Positions 52,687-60,516 are shown, numbered from the stretch's first letter. The stretch: DNA of 64,000 bases from DATDAH01 sp963845425 (GCA_963845425.1 CAWJSC010000015.1:60272-124271); one strand, 5' to 3'. The notes: generated by a model from the sequence alone, not told the origin. Program-made: numbers and translations.

Positions 52687-53253
52687 TCAGTCGAGGGAGC
52701 GGCGACGCAGGATCAGGACGATGACGGTGGCGACCAGGACGGCGCCGGCCGCCACGGCGCCGACGATCAGGCCGGCGGGCGGCCCCTCGTCGATGTCGTC
52801 GTCGTCGGCCACCAGCGCGGGGTCGACCTCGGGCGGGGCGGAGGTCGTGGTGGGCGCCGTCGTGGTGGTGGACGGAGGGGCCGCGTCGACCTCGTACACC
52901 GCCTCGAGGTCGGCGACCGGCTCGAGGGCGGCGAAGGCGACCGTGAAGCGGCCAGGGCCGGGGAAGATCACGGGCCCGGCGTACCAGCCACCGCCGATCG
53001 ACGCGAGGGGGACCGCTGCCTGGAGCCCGGTACCCGGCCCCCGTACCGTGGCGGCGACGCTGGCCCCGTCGACGGGCTCGCCGTCGTTCGCGTAGGTCAG
53101 CTCGACGGTGTAGGTGACCTCGTCCCCGGACGCGTTGGGCACGGCGTCGATGACCTCGAGGATGCCCACGTCCCCGTGGGCGGCCGCGGGTCCGGCGCCG
53201 ATGCCGACGAGCACGGTGAGCACGAGCGGGACGAACAGCAGCAGGCGGCGCAC
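52687..53253 (-). CDS. Secreted/anchored YtkA-like copper-chaperone-type protein
   Basis: A 188-residue exported protein. GTG 53253 gives a signal peptide (RRLLLFVPLVLTVLVGIGAGPAAA) cut before HGDVG, so His is the mature N-terminal residue, a copper-ligand feature of CopC/YtkA-type proteins. An Ig-like beta domain (VTYTVELTYANDGEPVDGASVAATVRG) follows, then a Thr/Pro linker, an acidic patch and a C-terminal membrane helix with RRRSLD tail. Metal binding is an inference. It ends 9 nt upstream of the ASCH gene, so the two may be cotranscribed. Confidence 0.7.
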   Translation of the reverse strand: MRRLLLFVPLVLTVLVGIGAGPAAAHGDVGILEVIDAVPNASGDEVTYTVELTYANDGEPVDGASVAATVRGPGTGLQAAVPLASIGGGWYAGPVIFPGPGRFTVAFAALEPVADLEAVYEVDAAPPSTTTTAPTTTSAPPEVDPALVADDDDIDEGPPAGLIVGAVAAGAVLVATVIVLILRRRSLD

Positions 53254-53351
53254 GCACCCATTGTGGCGGTCCGCGGGGTGGGAGCACGCCTCGGTCACGG
53301 GGTCCGACAGGGAGGGGTGCACATCGCGGGCTCAGGCGCGAGTCTGGGGGC

Positions 53352-53885
53352 ATGTTCGACCTCGACGCGTTCATCACCGACTGCCTGACGGCCAATCGGG
53401 AGGCCCAGCCCCGGCTGGCGATCAAGGAGGTCCTGGACCGGGCCGTGTCGACCCCCGGCGAGGTGGCCGCCGCGCTGCCGCCGGACAAGGCGGAGCTGGC
53501 CCGCCTGTACGTGTCCGACGAGCTGACCATCCTCAAGGTGGTGTGGGCGCCGGGCATGTCCATCCGGCCCCACGACCACCGGACGTGGGCCTCCATCGGC
53601 ATCTACTCCGGCGGGGAGGACAACGCCTTCTTCCGCCGTGAGGGCGCCGGCCTGACCGAGAGCGGGGGCAAGGAGCTGCGTCCGTCCGATGTCTGCCTGC
53701 TGGGGGACGACACGATTCACAAGGTCACCAACCCGACCGGTGAACACGCCGGCGCCATCCACATCTACGGCGGGGACTTCTTCACGATCGAGCGCAGCGA
53801 GTGGGACGAGGAGACCGACGTCGAGGAGCCCTACGACGTCGAGCGCACCCTGAGGAACTTCGAGAAGGCCAACGCCGCCCTCTGA
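53352..53885 (+). CDS. Cysteine-dioxygenase-family cupin (thiol dioxygenase-like)
   Basis: A 177-residue iron-dependent cupin. SIRPHDHRTWASIGIYSGGEDNAFF supplies His-x-His and the following metal-site residues; DDTIHKVTNPTGEHAGAIHIYG supplies the third His, in the cysteine/3-mercaptopropionate dioxygenase pattern (3-His facial triad). Likely oxidises a small thiol to a sulfinate. A GAGTCT element 6 nt before the ATG suggests a leaderless mRNA. Confidence 0.82.
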   Translation: MFDLDAFITDCLTANREAQPRLAIKEVLDRAVSTPGEVAAALPPDKAELARLYVSDELTILKVVWAPGMSIRPHDHRTWASIGIYSGGEDNAFFRREGAGLTESGGKELRPSDVCLLGDDTIHKVTNPTGEHAGAIHIYGGDFFTIERSEWDEETDVEEPYDVERTLRNFEKANAAL

Positions 53886-53949
53886 CGGCGCCGCGCCGGC
53901 TGGGGCCGGTCCTCTCCGTCCCGCCATGGTCCCAGCCCGAGCGGGCCGG

Positions 53950-54447
53950 CTACAGCAGTTCGGCGTAGGCCTGGTGCACGTCAGCGCCGAAGGCCACGAA
54001 GAAGACGCCCTCGACGGTGGTCGACGCGCCTCGGACCGCGGTGACCGCGATCTCGGTGGCCGCGGGCACCGGGTAGCCGAAGACGCCGGTCGAGATGGCG
54101 GGGAAGGCGACGGTGCGGGCCTCGACCTCGTCGGCCCGGGCCAGGGACTCGAGGTAGCAGGAGGCCAGGAGGTCGGCCTCGCCGTCGTCGCCGCCCCGCC
54201 AGACGGGCCCGACGGTGTGGATGATCCACGTCGTCGCGAGAGCGAAGCCGGGGGTGAGCTTGGCCTGGCCGGTGGGGCACCCGCCGAGCGTGCGGCAGTA
54301 CTCGAGCAACTCGGGTCCGGCCGCGTCGTGAATGGCGCCGTCCACGCCTCCACCGCCCAGCAGCGACCCGTTGGCCGCGTTCACGATGGCGTCGACCTCG
54401 AGCACCGTGATGTCACCGGTGACCAGGTGCAGATCGGGCTGGCTCAT
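53950..54447 (-). CDS. Macro-domain O-acetyl-ADP-ribose deacetylase/ADP-ribosyl hydrolase
   Basis: A 165-residue MacroD/YmdB-type macro domain. ADP-ribose-binding motifs: LVTGDITVLEVDAIVNAANGSLLGGGGVDGAIH and the phosphate loop FPAISTGVFGYPVPAATEIAV. Asn in NAAN, Asp in GVDGAIH and the GGGG loop are all present, so hydrolase activity on O-acetyl-ADP-ribose or mono-ADP-ribosyl proteins is likely. It is divergent from the Fic gene, sharing a 116-bp region with an AT-rich palindrome. Confidence 0.92.
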   Translation of the reverse strand: MSQPDLHLVTGDITVLEVDAIVNAANGSLLGGGGVDGAIHDAAGPELLEYCRTLGGCPTGQAKLTPGFALATTWIIHTVGPVWRGGDDGEADLLASCYLESLARADEVEARTVAFPAISTGVFGYPVPAATEIAVTAVRGASTTVEGVFFVAFGADVHQAYAELL

Positions 54448-54515
54448 GCCGGGCGACCGTACCCGTCCCGCAGGAGGCCGGGAGCGTGGCACCCGGGTGG
54501 CTCTCGCGGAGTTAT

Positions 54516-54540
54516 CCAAGGTTATGGCATATAAGCTTGG
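54516..54540. promoter_or_regulatory. AT-rich palindrome between macro and Fic genes
   Basis: CCAAGGTTAT and ATAAGCTTGG form a 10-bp inverted repeat with one mismatch around GGCAT. It overlaps the ATATAA stretch likely to be the Fic promoter -10 and is the lowest-GC stretch I see in the window. Candidate operator, 24 bp before the Fic start. Confidence 0.55.
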
Positions 54541-54563
54541 GAAATTCCGTCAGTTGCGAAAGG

Positions 54564-55697
54564 ATGCTCGTCGTGGGTGGACGGACGGTGGCGGTGACCT
54601 GGGAGGGGCGCCCGGTCGAGGCCTGGCTCCCCGACCCGGTGGCCGGAGCCACCGCTCCGGAGGTTCCGTCGGTGGTGCGGGCTACCGAGCAGGCGGCCGC
54701 CGCCGTACGGCGGATGGGTGAGCGGGCCACCGGGCCGATGGAGGCCGCCGCCCGTCTGCTCCTGCGCTCCGAAGGCCTTGCTTCGAGTGCCATCGAGGGG
54801 CTCCGGGTCGGCGCCGACCAGCTCGCCGTCGCCCTGGTCGAGGCGAACGACGGCCCGGCCGGCGGCGACGTCGTCGCCGATGTCGCCGGCAACCTCCTCG
54901 TGCTGACCGAGGCCCTTCGGGTCCCCGGTCCCCTTGTCGCCGAGGATCTCCTGGCCTGGCACGAGCGCCTCATGGCGAACGCCACGGTTCCGCCCGAGTT
55001 GGTCGGGACCTGGCGGGATCGTGTCGGCTGGGTCGGTGGGGCGACCCCGCTCGTCGCGGCCCACGTAGCCGCCCCGGCGGAGGAGATCGGCGCGCTCGTC
55101 GACGATCTCCTGGTCTACGTCGCCCGGGCTGACCTCGACCCGGTCACGAAGGCCGCCGTGGCCCACGCGCAGTTCGAGACGATCCACCCCTTCGCCGACG
55201 GCAATGGTCGACTAGGCCGGGCTCTGGTCGGCTGGATCCTGGGTCACGGCCTCGCGGTCGCCGTCCCGCCACCGGTGTCGGTGGCGCTGGCCCGGGACAT
55301 CGGTGGCTACCTCGCCGGCCTCACCCTGTTCCGTCAGGGCGATGTGGACCGGTGGGTCTCCTGGTTCGCCGGCACCGTCGAACGGTCCGCGACCCTCACC
55401 GCGGCCATCCTCGATCAGGTCGGCGAGTTGCAGGGTGACTGGCGGGCGCGACTGACGGACCTGCGAGCCGACGCCACGGCCCGCCGCGTCCTCGAGGACC
55501 TCCCCGCCCACCCGGCCATGACCGCCACGCTCGTCGCCGAGCGGCGCGCGGTGAGCGACGCGGCCGCCCGCTCGGCCATCGGGCTGTTGGCCGAGCGGGG
55601 CATCCTGACCACGGTGATCCCGTCCCTCCGTGCCCGACCCGGCCGCCGCCCGCACTGGTACGTCGCCCATGACCTCCTGGTCCTCCTCGGCGGCTGA
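54564..55697 (+). CDS. Fic-domain AMP-transferase with C-terminal winged helix
   Basis: A 377-residue Fic protein. The active-site motif HPFADGNGRLGR begins at H208, with all key residues (H, F, D/N, GNGR, R). An inhibitory helix of the class II type, SSAIEG with E78, lies N-terminal. The C-terminal 70 residues (ARRVLEDLPAHPAMTATLVAERRAVSDAAARSAIGLLAERGILTTV) form a winged helix-turn-helix, so DNA-linked autoregulation at the upstream palindrome is plausible. Start ATG 54564 follows GAAAGG. Target proteins unknown. Confidence 0.92.
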   Translation: MLVVGGRTVAVTWEGRPVEAWLPDPVAGATAPEVPSVVRATEQAAAAVRRMGERATGPMEAAARLLLRSEGLASSAIEGLRVGADQLAVALVEANDGPAGGDVVADVAGNLLVLTEALRVPGPLVAEDLLAWHERLMANATVPPELVGTWRDRVGWVGGATPLVAAHVAAPAEEIGALVDDLLVYVARADLDPVTKAAVAHAQFETIHPFADGNGRLGRALVGWILGHGLAVAVPPPVSVALARDIGGYLAGLTLFRQGDVDRWVSWFAGTVERSATLTAAILDQVGELQGDWRARLTDLRADATARRVLEDLPAHPAMTATLVAERRAVSDAAARSAIGLLAERGILTTVIPSLRARPGRRPHWYVAHDLLVLLGG

Positions 55698-55770
55698 TGA
55701 TGGCCCTGAATGCTGACGGGGGGTGATCGCTGGCATCCTGACGGCGGATTCCCCCAGCGAAAGAGCTCCC

Positions 55771-56790
55771 GTGCGCCGTTTCTCCCTGATCGCTTGCGTC
55801 CTGCTGGCCCTGCTGCTGCTCCTGGCGGCCTGCGGGGACGACGGGGGCGAGCCCCTCCAGGCCGATGCCGAGGACGCGGCGGCGGCGGGTGCCGTGGTCG
55901 GCGAAGCCGCCGAGGACGACCCCTCCCTCGACGCCATCACGGTGACCGGGGTCTTCGACGAGTCGGCCGCCATCGAGGTCGACGACCCCTTCAGCACGGA
56001 CACGACCTACCGGCGCGTCATCGAGGAGGGTGACGGGGACCCGGTCCAGGCGGGCCAGACCGTGTCCTTCCAGAACATCGCGGTGAACGGCCGCGATGGC
56101 ACCGAGTTCGACAACTCCTACGAGGCGACCGGCGAGGGCGGGACCCCGTCGATCATCATGGACGAGACCCAGATCATCCCGGGCCTCGTGCGGGGCCTGC
56201 TCGACGTGCCCGTCGGCAGCCGCGTGCTCATCGCCGTCGCCCCCCAGGACGCCTTCCAGGCGCAGGGCGGCATCCCCGACGCGGGCATCGAGCCCGACGA
56301 CACCGTCCTCTTCGTGGTCGACGTGCTCGAGGCCACGACGCCTGAGCCGCCGCTGGACCGGGCCGAGGGCACCGCGGTCGAGCCCGAGGAGGGTCTGCCC
56401 ACCGTCGAGCTCGACGACACCGGCCAGCCGACGATCACCATCCCCGAGGGCGACCCGCCGACCGAGTTGGTCACTCAAGTCCTCATCGAGGGCGACGGCC
56501 CCGTGGTCGAGGCCGGCCAGGACATCACGGCCCACTACACCGGGGTCATCTACGGCAGCGGCGAGCAGTTCGACTCCTCCTGGGATCGGGGCGAGCCCTC
56601 TCAGTTCCCCATCGGGGTCGGCGGCGTGATCGCCGGTTGGGACGAGGGCCTCGTCGGCCAGACGGTCGGCAGCCAGATCCTGCTGGTCATCCCGCCCGAG
56701 CAGGGCTACGGCGCCGAGGGCAACCCCAACATCAACGTCACGGGCACCGACACCCTGGTCTTCGTGGTCGACATCCTCGCCGCCACCTGA
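55771..56790 (+). CDS. Tandem FKBP-type peptidyl-prolyl isomerase lipoprotein
   Basis: A 339-residue lipoprotein. Lipobox LLAACGDD follows a long Leu-rich signal. Two FKBP domains: the first (about 95-195, VQAGQTVSFQNIAVNGRDGTEF ... IIPGLVRGLLDVPVGSRVLIAV) lacks the canonical VxVHYTG and aromatic pocket residues and is probably inactive; the second (about 245-339) keeps ITAHYTGVIYGSGEQFDSSWDRG, FPIGVGGVIAGWDEGLVGQTVGSQ and YGAEGN. It should help fold exported proteins. Its stop lies inside a small hairpin shared with the convergent gene. Confidence 0.88.
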   Translation: MRRFSLIACVLLALLLLLAACGDDGGEPLQADAEDAAAAGAVVGEAAEDDPSLDAITVTGVFDESAAIEVDDPFSTDTTYRRVIEEGDGDPVQAGQTVSFQNIAVNGRDGTEFDNSYEATGEGGTPSIIMDETQIIPGLVRGLLDVPVGSRVLIAVAPQDAFQAQGGIPDAGIEPDDTVLFVVDVLEATTPEPPLDRAEGTAVEPEEGLPTVELDDTGQPTITIPEGDPPTELVTQVLIEGDGPVVEAGQDITAHYTGVIYGSGEQFDSSWDRGEPSQFPIGVGGVIAGWDEGLVGQTVGSQILLVIPPEQGYGAEGNPNINVTGTDTLVFVVDILAAT

Positions 56791-56802
56791 CCCCCCGGGT
56801 CA
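56788..56802. terminator. Stop-codon hairpin between convergent genes
   Basis: TGACCC-CCC-GGGTCA: a 6-bp stem with a 3-nt loop whose arms contain the TGA stops of both convergent genes. Minimal bidirectional terminator candidate. Confidence 0.4.
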
Positions 56803-57288
56803 CGCGCGGGCGACCTCGGCCACGGCGGCGGCGAGCACCGTGACCAGGTCGCCCGGGGCCACCTCGATCTCCAGCCCCCGACGGCCGCCGCTCACGTAGA
56901 TGGTGGCAAAGGCCTGGGCGGATGCGTCGAGCACGGTGGGCAGGCGCCTGCGCTGGCCGAAAGGGCTGATGCCACCGTGCACGTACCCGGTGGTGCGCTC
57001 GGCTCTGGTCACGTCCGCCAGCGCCGCCCGCTTGGCCCCGAGGGCCCCGGCCGCGGCCCGCAGGTCGACCTCACCCGTGGCCGGGGCCACCACCACGCCG
57101 AGGCGGGCCGGGTCCTTGTCGAGCTCCAGGACCAGGGTCTTGAACACCCGGGCCGGGTCCAGCCCGAGCTTCTGGGCCGCGTCCAGCCCGAAGCCGACCT
57201 CGACCGGCGACGCGTCGTAGTCGTGCAGCGCGTGATCGACGTCGGCCTTGGCCAGCACCGTCACCGCCGGTGTCACCTTTCCCGCCAT
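56800..57288 (-). CDS. ybaK: Cys-tRNA(Pro) deacylase YbaK
   Basis: A 162-residue INS-superfamily editing protein that hydrolyses mischarged Cys-tRNA(Pro). Family segments: VFKTLVLELDK with the conserved catalytic-region Lys, VVVAPATGEVDLRAAAGALGAKRAALADVTRAERTTGYVHGGISPFGQRRRLPTVLDASA, the YbaK signature. Length is normal. Cytoplasmic. Divergent from the DAC gene with a 35-bp gap containing that gene's -10. Confidence 0.92.
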   Translation of the reverse strand: MAGKVTPAVTVLAKADVDHALHDYDASPVEVGFGLDAAQKLGLDPARVFKTLVLELDKDPARLGVVVAPATGEVDLRAAAGALGAKRAALADVTRAERTTGYVHGGISPFGQRRRLPTVLDASAQAFATIYVSGGRRGLEIEVAPGDLVTVLAAAVAEVARA

Positions 57289-57310
57289 CCCCGGATTCTG
57301 GCACCGGCGG

Positions 57311-57316
57311 TACCGT
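57311..57316 (+). promoter_or_regulatory. -10 element of the DAC-domain gene
   Basis: TACCGT ends 7 nt before GTG 57324; no RBS. Leaderless start predicted. Confidence 0.5.
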
Positions 57317-57323
57317 GCGCCGC

Positions 57324-58298
57324 GTGGGTGAACCATCGGGGCCGAGCGCGGGACGGCTGCGTCGCCTGACCGAGGAGTTGAACGACGAAGGCCTCCTCGG
57401 TGCGGGTCGGGACTGGCCCGACGCCCTGCTGGTCGAACTGGACCACGCCCTGCGCCCGCCGACCCACGAGAAGCGCATCCCGCTCTTCGGCGCCATCTAC
57501 GAGCCGCAGGTGGACCCCCACGCCTGGCGCGAGCAGACGGCCCTCACCGTGTCCCGCCGTTGGGTCGACGAGTTCCACGAGGCCGACGCCCGGCGCTACG
57601 CCGACGGCCTGTCGAGCTGGATGGTCCGCCACGCCGACGGCAGCGTCGAGGTCATCGTCTTCGACCGCCCCACCGGCTCCGAACGGGATCTGGTCGTGCT
57701 CGCCGAGGCCGCAGTAGGAACGCTCGTCCAGCGCCACCCGTCCGGGGTCGTGCGCCTGGTCGGCGAGTTCGGCGTGTTGCGCTGGGACGGGGTGGGCTGG
57801 CACCACGAGCCGCCGGTGAAGGCCTGGGCGCGGAGCCTGATCGGCGACGGCTTCGAGGGCGACGAGAAGGCGCTGGCCCGGTTGCTCGCCTTCGCCGTGT
57901 ACGACCTCGGCGCCACGGGCGTCGGCGCCCTCCTCGTGTACCGGCCCGACGGCGACTGCCCGGCGGGCTATGAGCTGCGCCTGCCCACCCCGCCGCCGTA
58001 CGAGATCGGGCGGCCCGAGGACCTGGGCCCGCTGCGCCACGTGCTGGCCCTCGTCGACGGGGCCGCGGTGTTCGACGGCACGGGCACCCTGCACCACCTC
58101 GGGGTCCGCCTCGTGCCCAGCGCCGAGGCCGAAGCTGACGTCGAGGGCTTCCGCGGCATGCGCCACACGTCGGCCCGCCGGTACAGCTTCGACGACCCCA
58201 CCGCCACGGTCATCGTGGTCAGCGAGGACGGCCCGGTCTCGGTCATCCGCAACGGCGAGGTCCTCTACCGGCCGGTCGAAAAGCGCCCGCCGGTGTGA
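57324..58298 (+). CDS. Diadenylate cyclase (DisA_N/DAC) domain protein
   Basis: A 324-residue protein whose C-terminal third is a DAC domain: LALVDGAAVFDGTGTLHHLGVRL supplies the DGA motif (D245-A247) and GMRHTSARRYSFDDPTATVIVVSEDGPVSVIRNGEV supplies the RHR-type motif, here R280-H281-T282. Spacing of 35 residues matches DisA. The Thr replaces the usual second Arg, so ATP handling may differ. The first 230 residues are a soluble domain (sensor-like) unlike DisA, CdaA or CdaS. Predicted product: c-di-AMP, which controls K+ transport in many Gram-positives. Confidence 0.75.
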   Translation: MGEPSGPSAGRLRRLTEELNDEGLLGAGRDWPDALLVELDHALRPPTHEKRIPLFGAIYEPQVDPHAWREQTALTVSRRWVDEFHEADARRYADGLSSWMVRHADGSVEVIVFDRPTGSERDLVVLAEAAVGTLVQRHPSGVVRLVGEFGVLRWDGVGWHHEPPVKAWARSLIGDGFEGDEKALARLLAFAVYDLGATGVGALLVYRPDGDCPAGYELRLPTPPPYEIGRPEDLGPLRHVLALVDGAAVFDGTGTLHHLGVRLVPSAEAEADVEGFRGMRHTSARRYSFDDPTATVIVVSEDGPVSVIRNGEVLYRPVEKRPPV

Positions 58299-58317
58299 GC
58301 GGACGCCGCCCTCGACG

Positions 58318-58914
58318 ATGGTGCCCGGTGTCACAGACGGGTTCGGGAACCACACCGGTCGGCCGGGCGACCCGCAGAGTGTGAGCGCAGATCAGGTCGC
58401 CGGCGTCCTGGGCACGGCCGCGTCCGCGGGCGTGCTCCTGCTGGTCGGCCTCACCGTGCTGCGGATCGCGGCCCCGTCCCGCTTCGCCGATGTGCAGACG
58501 TCGGTGTCAGGCTCCGGTCCCGCGCTCGGTGCCCTGGTCGCCGGCATCGCCATGCTCGGGAGCCTCTGGTTCTCCGAGGCGGCGCACTTCCTGCCCTGTG
58601 AGTGGTGCTGGTACCAGCGCATCGCCATGTACCCGTTGGCCCTCATCCTGACGGTGGCCGCCGTCCGCCGTGACCCGGGCGTTCGTCCCTACGGGCTGGC
58701 CCTCGCCGGCGTCGGCCTGGTGGTCAGTGCCTGGCACAATGTCATCGAGACCTTCCCGGACCTGCACGCCGGCAGCTGTGACCCCACCAACCCCTGCACC
58801 ATCCGCTGGGTGGAGGGCCTCGGGTTCTGGACCATCCCCCGCATGGCCTTCGTGGCCTTCGCCCTCGTCTTCACCGCTCTGTTGATCGACCGCCCCCTCC
58901 CGGAGGAACCATGA
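58318..58914 (+). CDS. Disulfide bond formation protein DsbB
   Basis: A four-helix membrane quinone reductase that reoxidises a DsbA-like partner. The outer-loop cysteine pair is CEWCWYQR (first loop) and the second pair is in CDPTNPC; the WYQR quinone motif is present. The start is uncertain: ATG 58318, GTG 58330 or GTG 58381; the last places TM1 closest to the N-terminus as usual. Its stop overlaps the next ATG (ATGA), coupling it to the thioredoxin-like genes. Confidence 0.87.
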   Translation: MVPGVTDGFGNHTGRPGDPQSVSADQVAGVLGTAASAGVLLLVGLTVLRIAAPSRFADVQTSVSGSGPALGALVAGIAMLGSLWFSEAAHFLPCEWCWYQRIAMYPLALILTVAAVRRDPGVRPYGLALAGVGLVVSAWHNVIETFPDLHAGSCDPTNPCTIRWVEGLGFWTIPRMAFVAFALVFTALLIDRPLPEEP

Positions 58915-59180
58915 CCGCCACCAAGACCCGACCACGGCCCTCGGCCCCGCCCGCGAAGCGGCTGCCCATCGTCCCCCTCGCCATCGGGGCGGTGATCGTC
59001 GTCCTCGCCGTGGGCCTCGCCATCGCCCTGGCCACGGGGAGTGACGAGTCCACCGACAGCGACCTCGCCGCCTTCGCCCCGGTGACGGTGCAGGGCACGA
59101 ACCTCACCGGCTTCACGACGACCGAGGGCGACCCGGCGGTGGGCGAGGAGGCCCCGCGGCTCGTCGGCGAGACGCCCTGA
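58911..59180 (+). CDS. N-terminal membrane anchor half of a split TlpA/DsbE-like protein
   Basis: An 89-residue piece: basic Pro-rich N-terminus, one transmembrane helix (PIVPLAIGAVIVVLAVGLAIAL), and a beta-rich lead-in ending DPAVGEEAPRLVGETP and TGA. That ending is where a TlpA/ResA thioredoxin would continue with its first strand and CxxC; the continuation is found immediately after the stop in the same frame. It overlaps the dsbB stop (ATGA). Either a broken gene or a real separate anchor. Confidence 0.65.
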   Translation: MTATKTRPRPSAPPAKRLPIVPLAIGAVIVVLAVGLAIALATGSDESTDSDLAAFAPVTVQGTNLTGFTTTEGDPAVGEEAPRLVGETP

Positions 59181-59189
59181 GGGCACGCC

Positions 59190-59573
59190 GTGGAGGTCGG
59201 CGGCACCAGCACGGGCGAGCCCACCCTGATCGCCTTCCTGGCCCACTGGTGCCCCCACTGCCAGGCCGAGCTCCCCCTACTTGTCGATCTGGATGAGCAG
59301 GGTGCCTTCGAAGGTGTCCGCACCGTCGCCGTCCTCACCGGTACCGACGAGGCCGCGCCCAACTTCCCGCCCGCCGAGTGGCTGCAGGACGAGGGGTGGA
59401 CCGGCGACGTCCTGGTGGACGACGAGACCATGACCGCGGCCACCGCCTACGGCCTGTCCGGCTACCCGTTCCTGGTGATGCTCGACGCCGACGGCCGGGT
59501 GGTGGCCCGGACCTCGGGTGAGCTGCCGGCTGAGGACGTGGTCGCCCTGGTCGAGGCGGCGTCCGCCGGCTGA
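59190..59573 (+). CDS. Thioredoxin-fold half of the split TlpA/DsbE-like protein
   Basis: A 127-residue thioredoxin domain: LIAFLAHWCPHCQAELPLL with active-site C-P-H-C, the cis-Pro in LSGYPFLVMLD. It has no signal peptide of its own. Joined to the preceding piece, it would make a 220-residue anchored TlpA-like partner for DsbB. GTG 59190 has a good RBS-like GAGGG just upstream, so separate translation is possible; however the sequence around the stop reads sensibly if a T is removed and one G restored (giving ETPEGTPVEVGG). Confidence 0.75.
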   Translation: MEVGGTSTGEPTLIAFLAHWCPHCQAELPLLVDLDEQGAFEGVRTVAVLTGTDEAAPNFPPAEWLQDEGWTGDVLVDDETMTAATAYGLSGYPFLVMLDADGRVVARTSGELPAEDVVALVEAASAG

Positions 59574-59579
59574 GTCCGA

Positions 59580-60449
59580 TCAGTCCAGGAAGGTGAAGAG
59601 GAACAGCTGGGTGGCGTAGGCCACCAGACGGGGTTCGCCGCGCTGGTCCGGGCCGTAGTCCCACAGGGCCATCTCGGCCGAGGCGTACCCGTCGCCGGCG
59701 TGGCGGGCCCGGTTGTGGCCCAGCAGGGTGCCGGACCGGGCGTCGTCGAGCAGGTGCACGGTCAGGTCGACGCTCGGCGCGAACCACGTCCGGTCCTGGG
59801 GACCGAGCTTCTCGCCCACCGCCCCCGGCATCACGTCGGCCACCACGAGCAGCGCCAGGGGATCGAGGGTCCCGTCGGGCCGCATCGGGGCGTCGTCGAA
59901 GCGGTACCAGCTGGCCCGTTCGGCGCGGTCGGGCTCGTAGTCCTCCCACGGCGGGTGCCCGCGGACGTTGCGGCCCTCGATCACCTGCTCCCAGAACGGC
60001 ATGGGCTCGAAGTCGTCGACCATCCCGGGCGGTGGCGGGTCCCGGAACGACGGGCAGTCGTCGGGGTGGGGCACGTCCGAGGGCGGCTCCAGGTCGGTGA
60101 AGTGGAACCCCTCGCGCGGCGCCCCGAAGATGCCGGTGGTCAGGTGGCCGCGGGCCGCGCCGGGGTTGCGGACCTCGGCCCGCAGGTGGGACATGGACCG
60201 GCCCCGGCGCAGCAGCTCGACGTCGATGTCGACCGGGCCGTCGGCCACCTGGGCCACGAACGAGGTGTGCGCCGTGCGCAGGCGCTGGGCGGGGTCGTCC
60301 AGTGCCGCGCCCATCGCCCGCACGGCCAGGGCGGTGACCACGCCTCCCTGGGGGAGCGGCCGCAGGTTCCAGACGTCGTCGATGTGGCCGCGGTAGCGGC
60401 CGTCGCCCGTGGCCTCGACCGCGGTGCCGTCCAGGAACGTGTTGCCCAC
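59580..60449 (-). CDS. Acyl-CoA thioesterase-like (double hotdog) protein
   Basis: A 289-residue protein with two hotdog repeats of the TesB-like/4HBT_3 type: first NLRPLPQGGVVTALAVRAMGAAL (hotdog helix with Gly-Gly), second SVDLTVHLLDDARSGTLLGHNRARHAGDGYASAEMALWD (the usual second-repeat signature). Likely hydrolyses acyl-CoA esters, in line with the catabolic genes downstream. GTG 60449 is preferred; a TTG at 60485 would add twelve low-complexity residues. Convergent with the thioredoxin gene, 6 nt apart. Confidence 0.8.
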   Translation of the reverse strand: MGNTFLDGTAVEATGDGRYRGHIDDVWNLRPLPQGGVVTALAVRAMGAALDDPAQRLRTAHTSFVAQVADGPVDIDVELLRRGRSMSHLRAEVRNPGAARGHLTTGIFGAPREGFHFTDLEPPSDVPHPDDCPSFRDPPPPGMVDDFEPMPFWEQVIEGRNVRGHPPWEDYEPDRAERASWYRFDDAPMRPDGTLDPLALLVVADVMPGAVGEKLGPQDRTWFAPSVDLTVHLLDDARSGTLLGHNRARHAGDGYASAEMALWDYGPDQRGEPRLVAYATQLFLFTFLD

Positions 60450-60510
60450 AGGGCCACGCTCGCCGCCCGCCGGGTCGGGCGTCAACCGGTTTCCGTCCCG
60501 GCGGGGCCGG

Positions 60511-60516
60511 TACCGT
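60511..60516 (+). promoter_or_regulatory. -10 element before the leader ORF/TSUP gene
   Basis: TACCGT ends 9 nt before GTG 60526, the start of a 36-codon ORF that leads into the TSUP gene. Confidence 0.4.

Noticed and set aside
54512..54520. TTATCCAAG resembles a DnaA box (TTATCCACA)
   Set aside because: Single imperfect match, part of a palindrome between the macro and Fic genes; no cluster of boxes, and the origin should lie upstream of recF.
57294..57305. TTCTGGCACCGG resembles one arm of the palindromic repeats at 40274 and 41242
   Set aside because: No matching second arm; it falls in the promoter spacer of the DAC gene and is probably coincidental.
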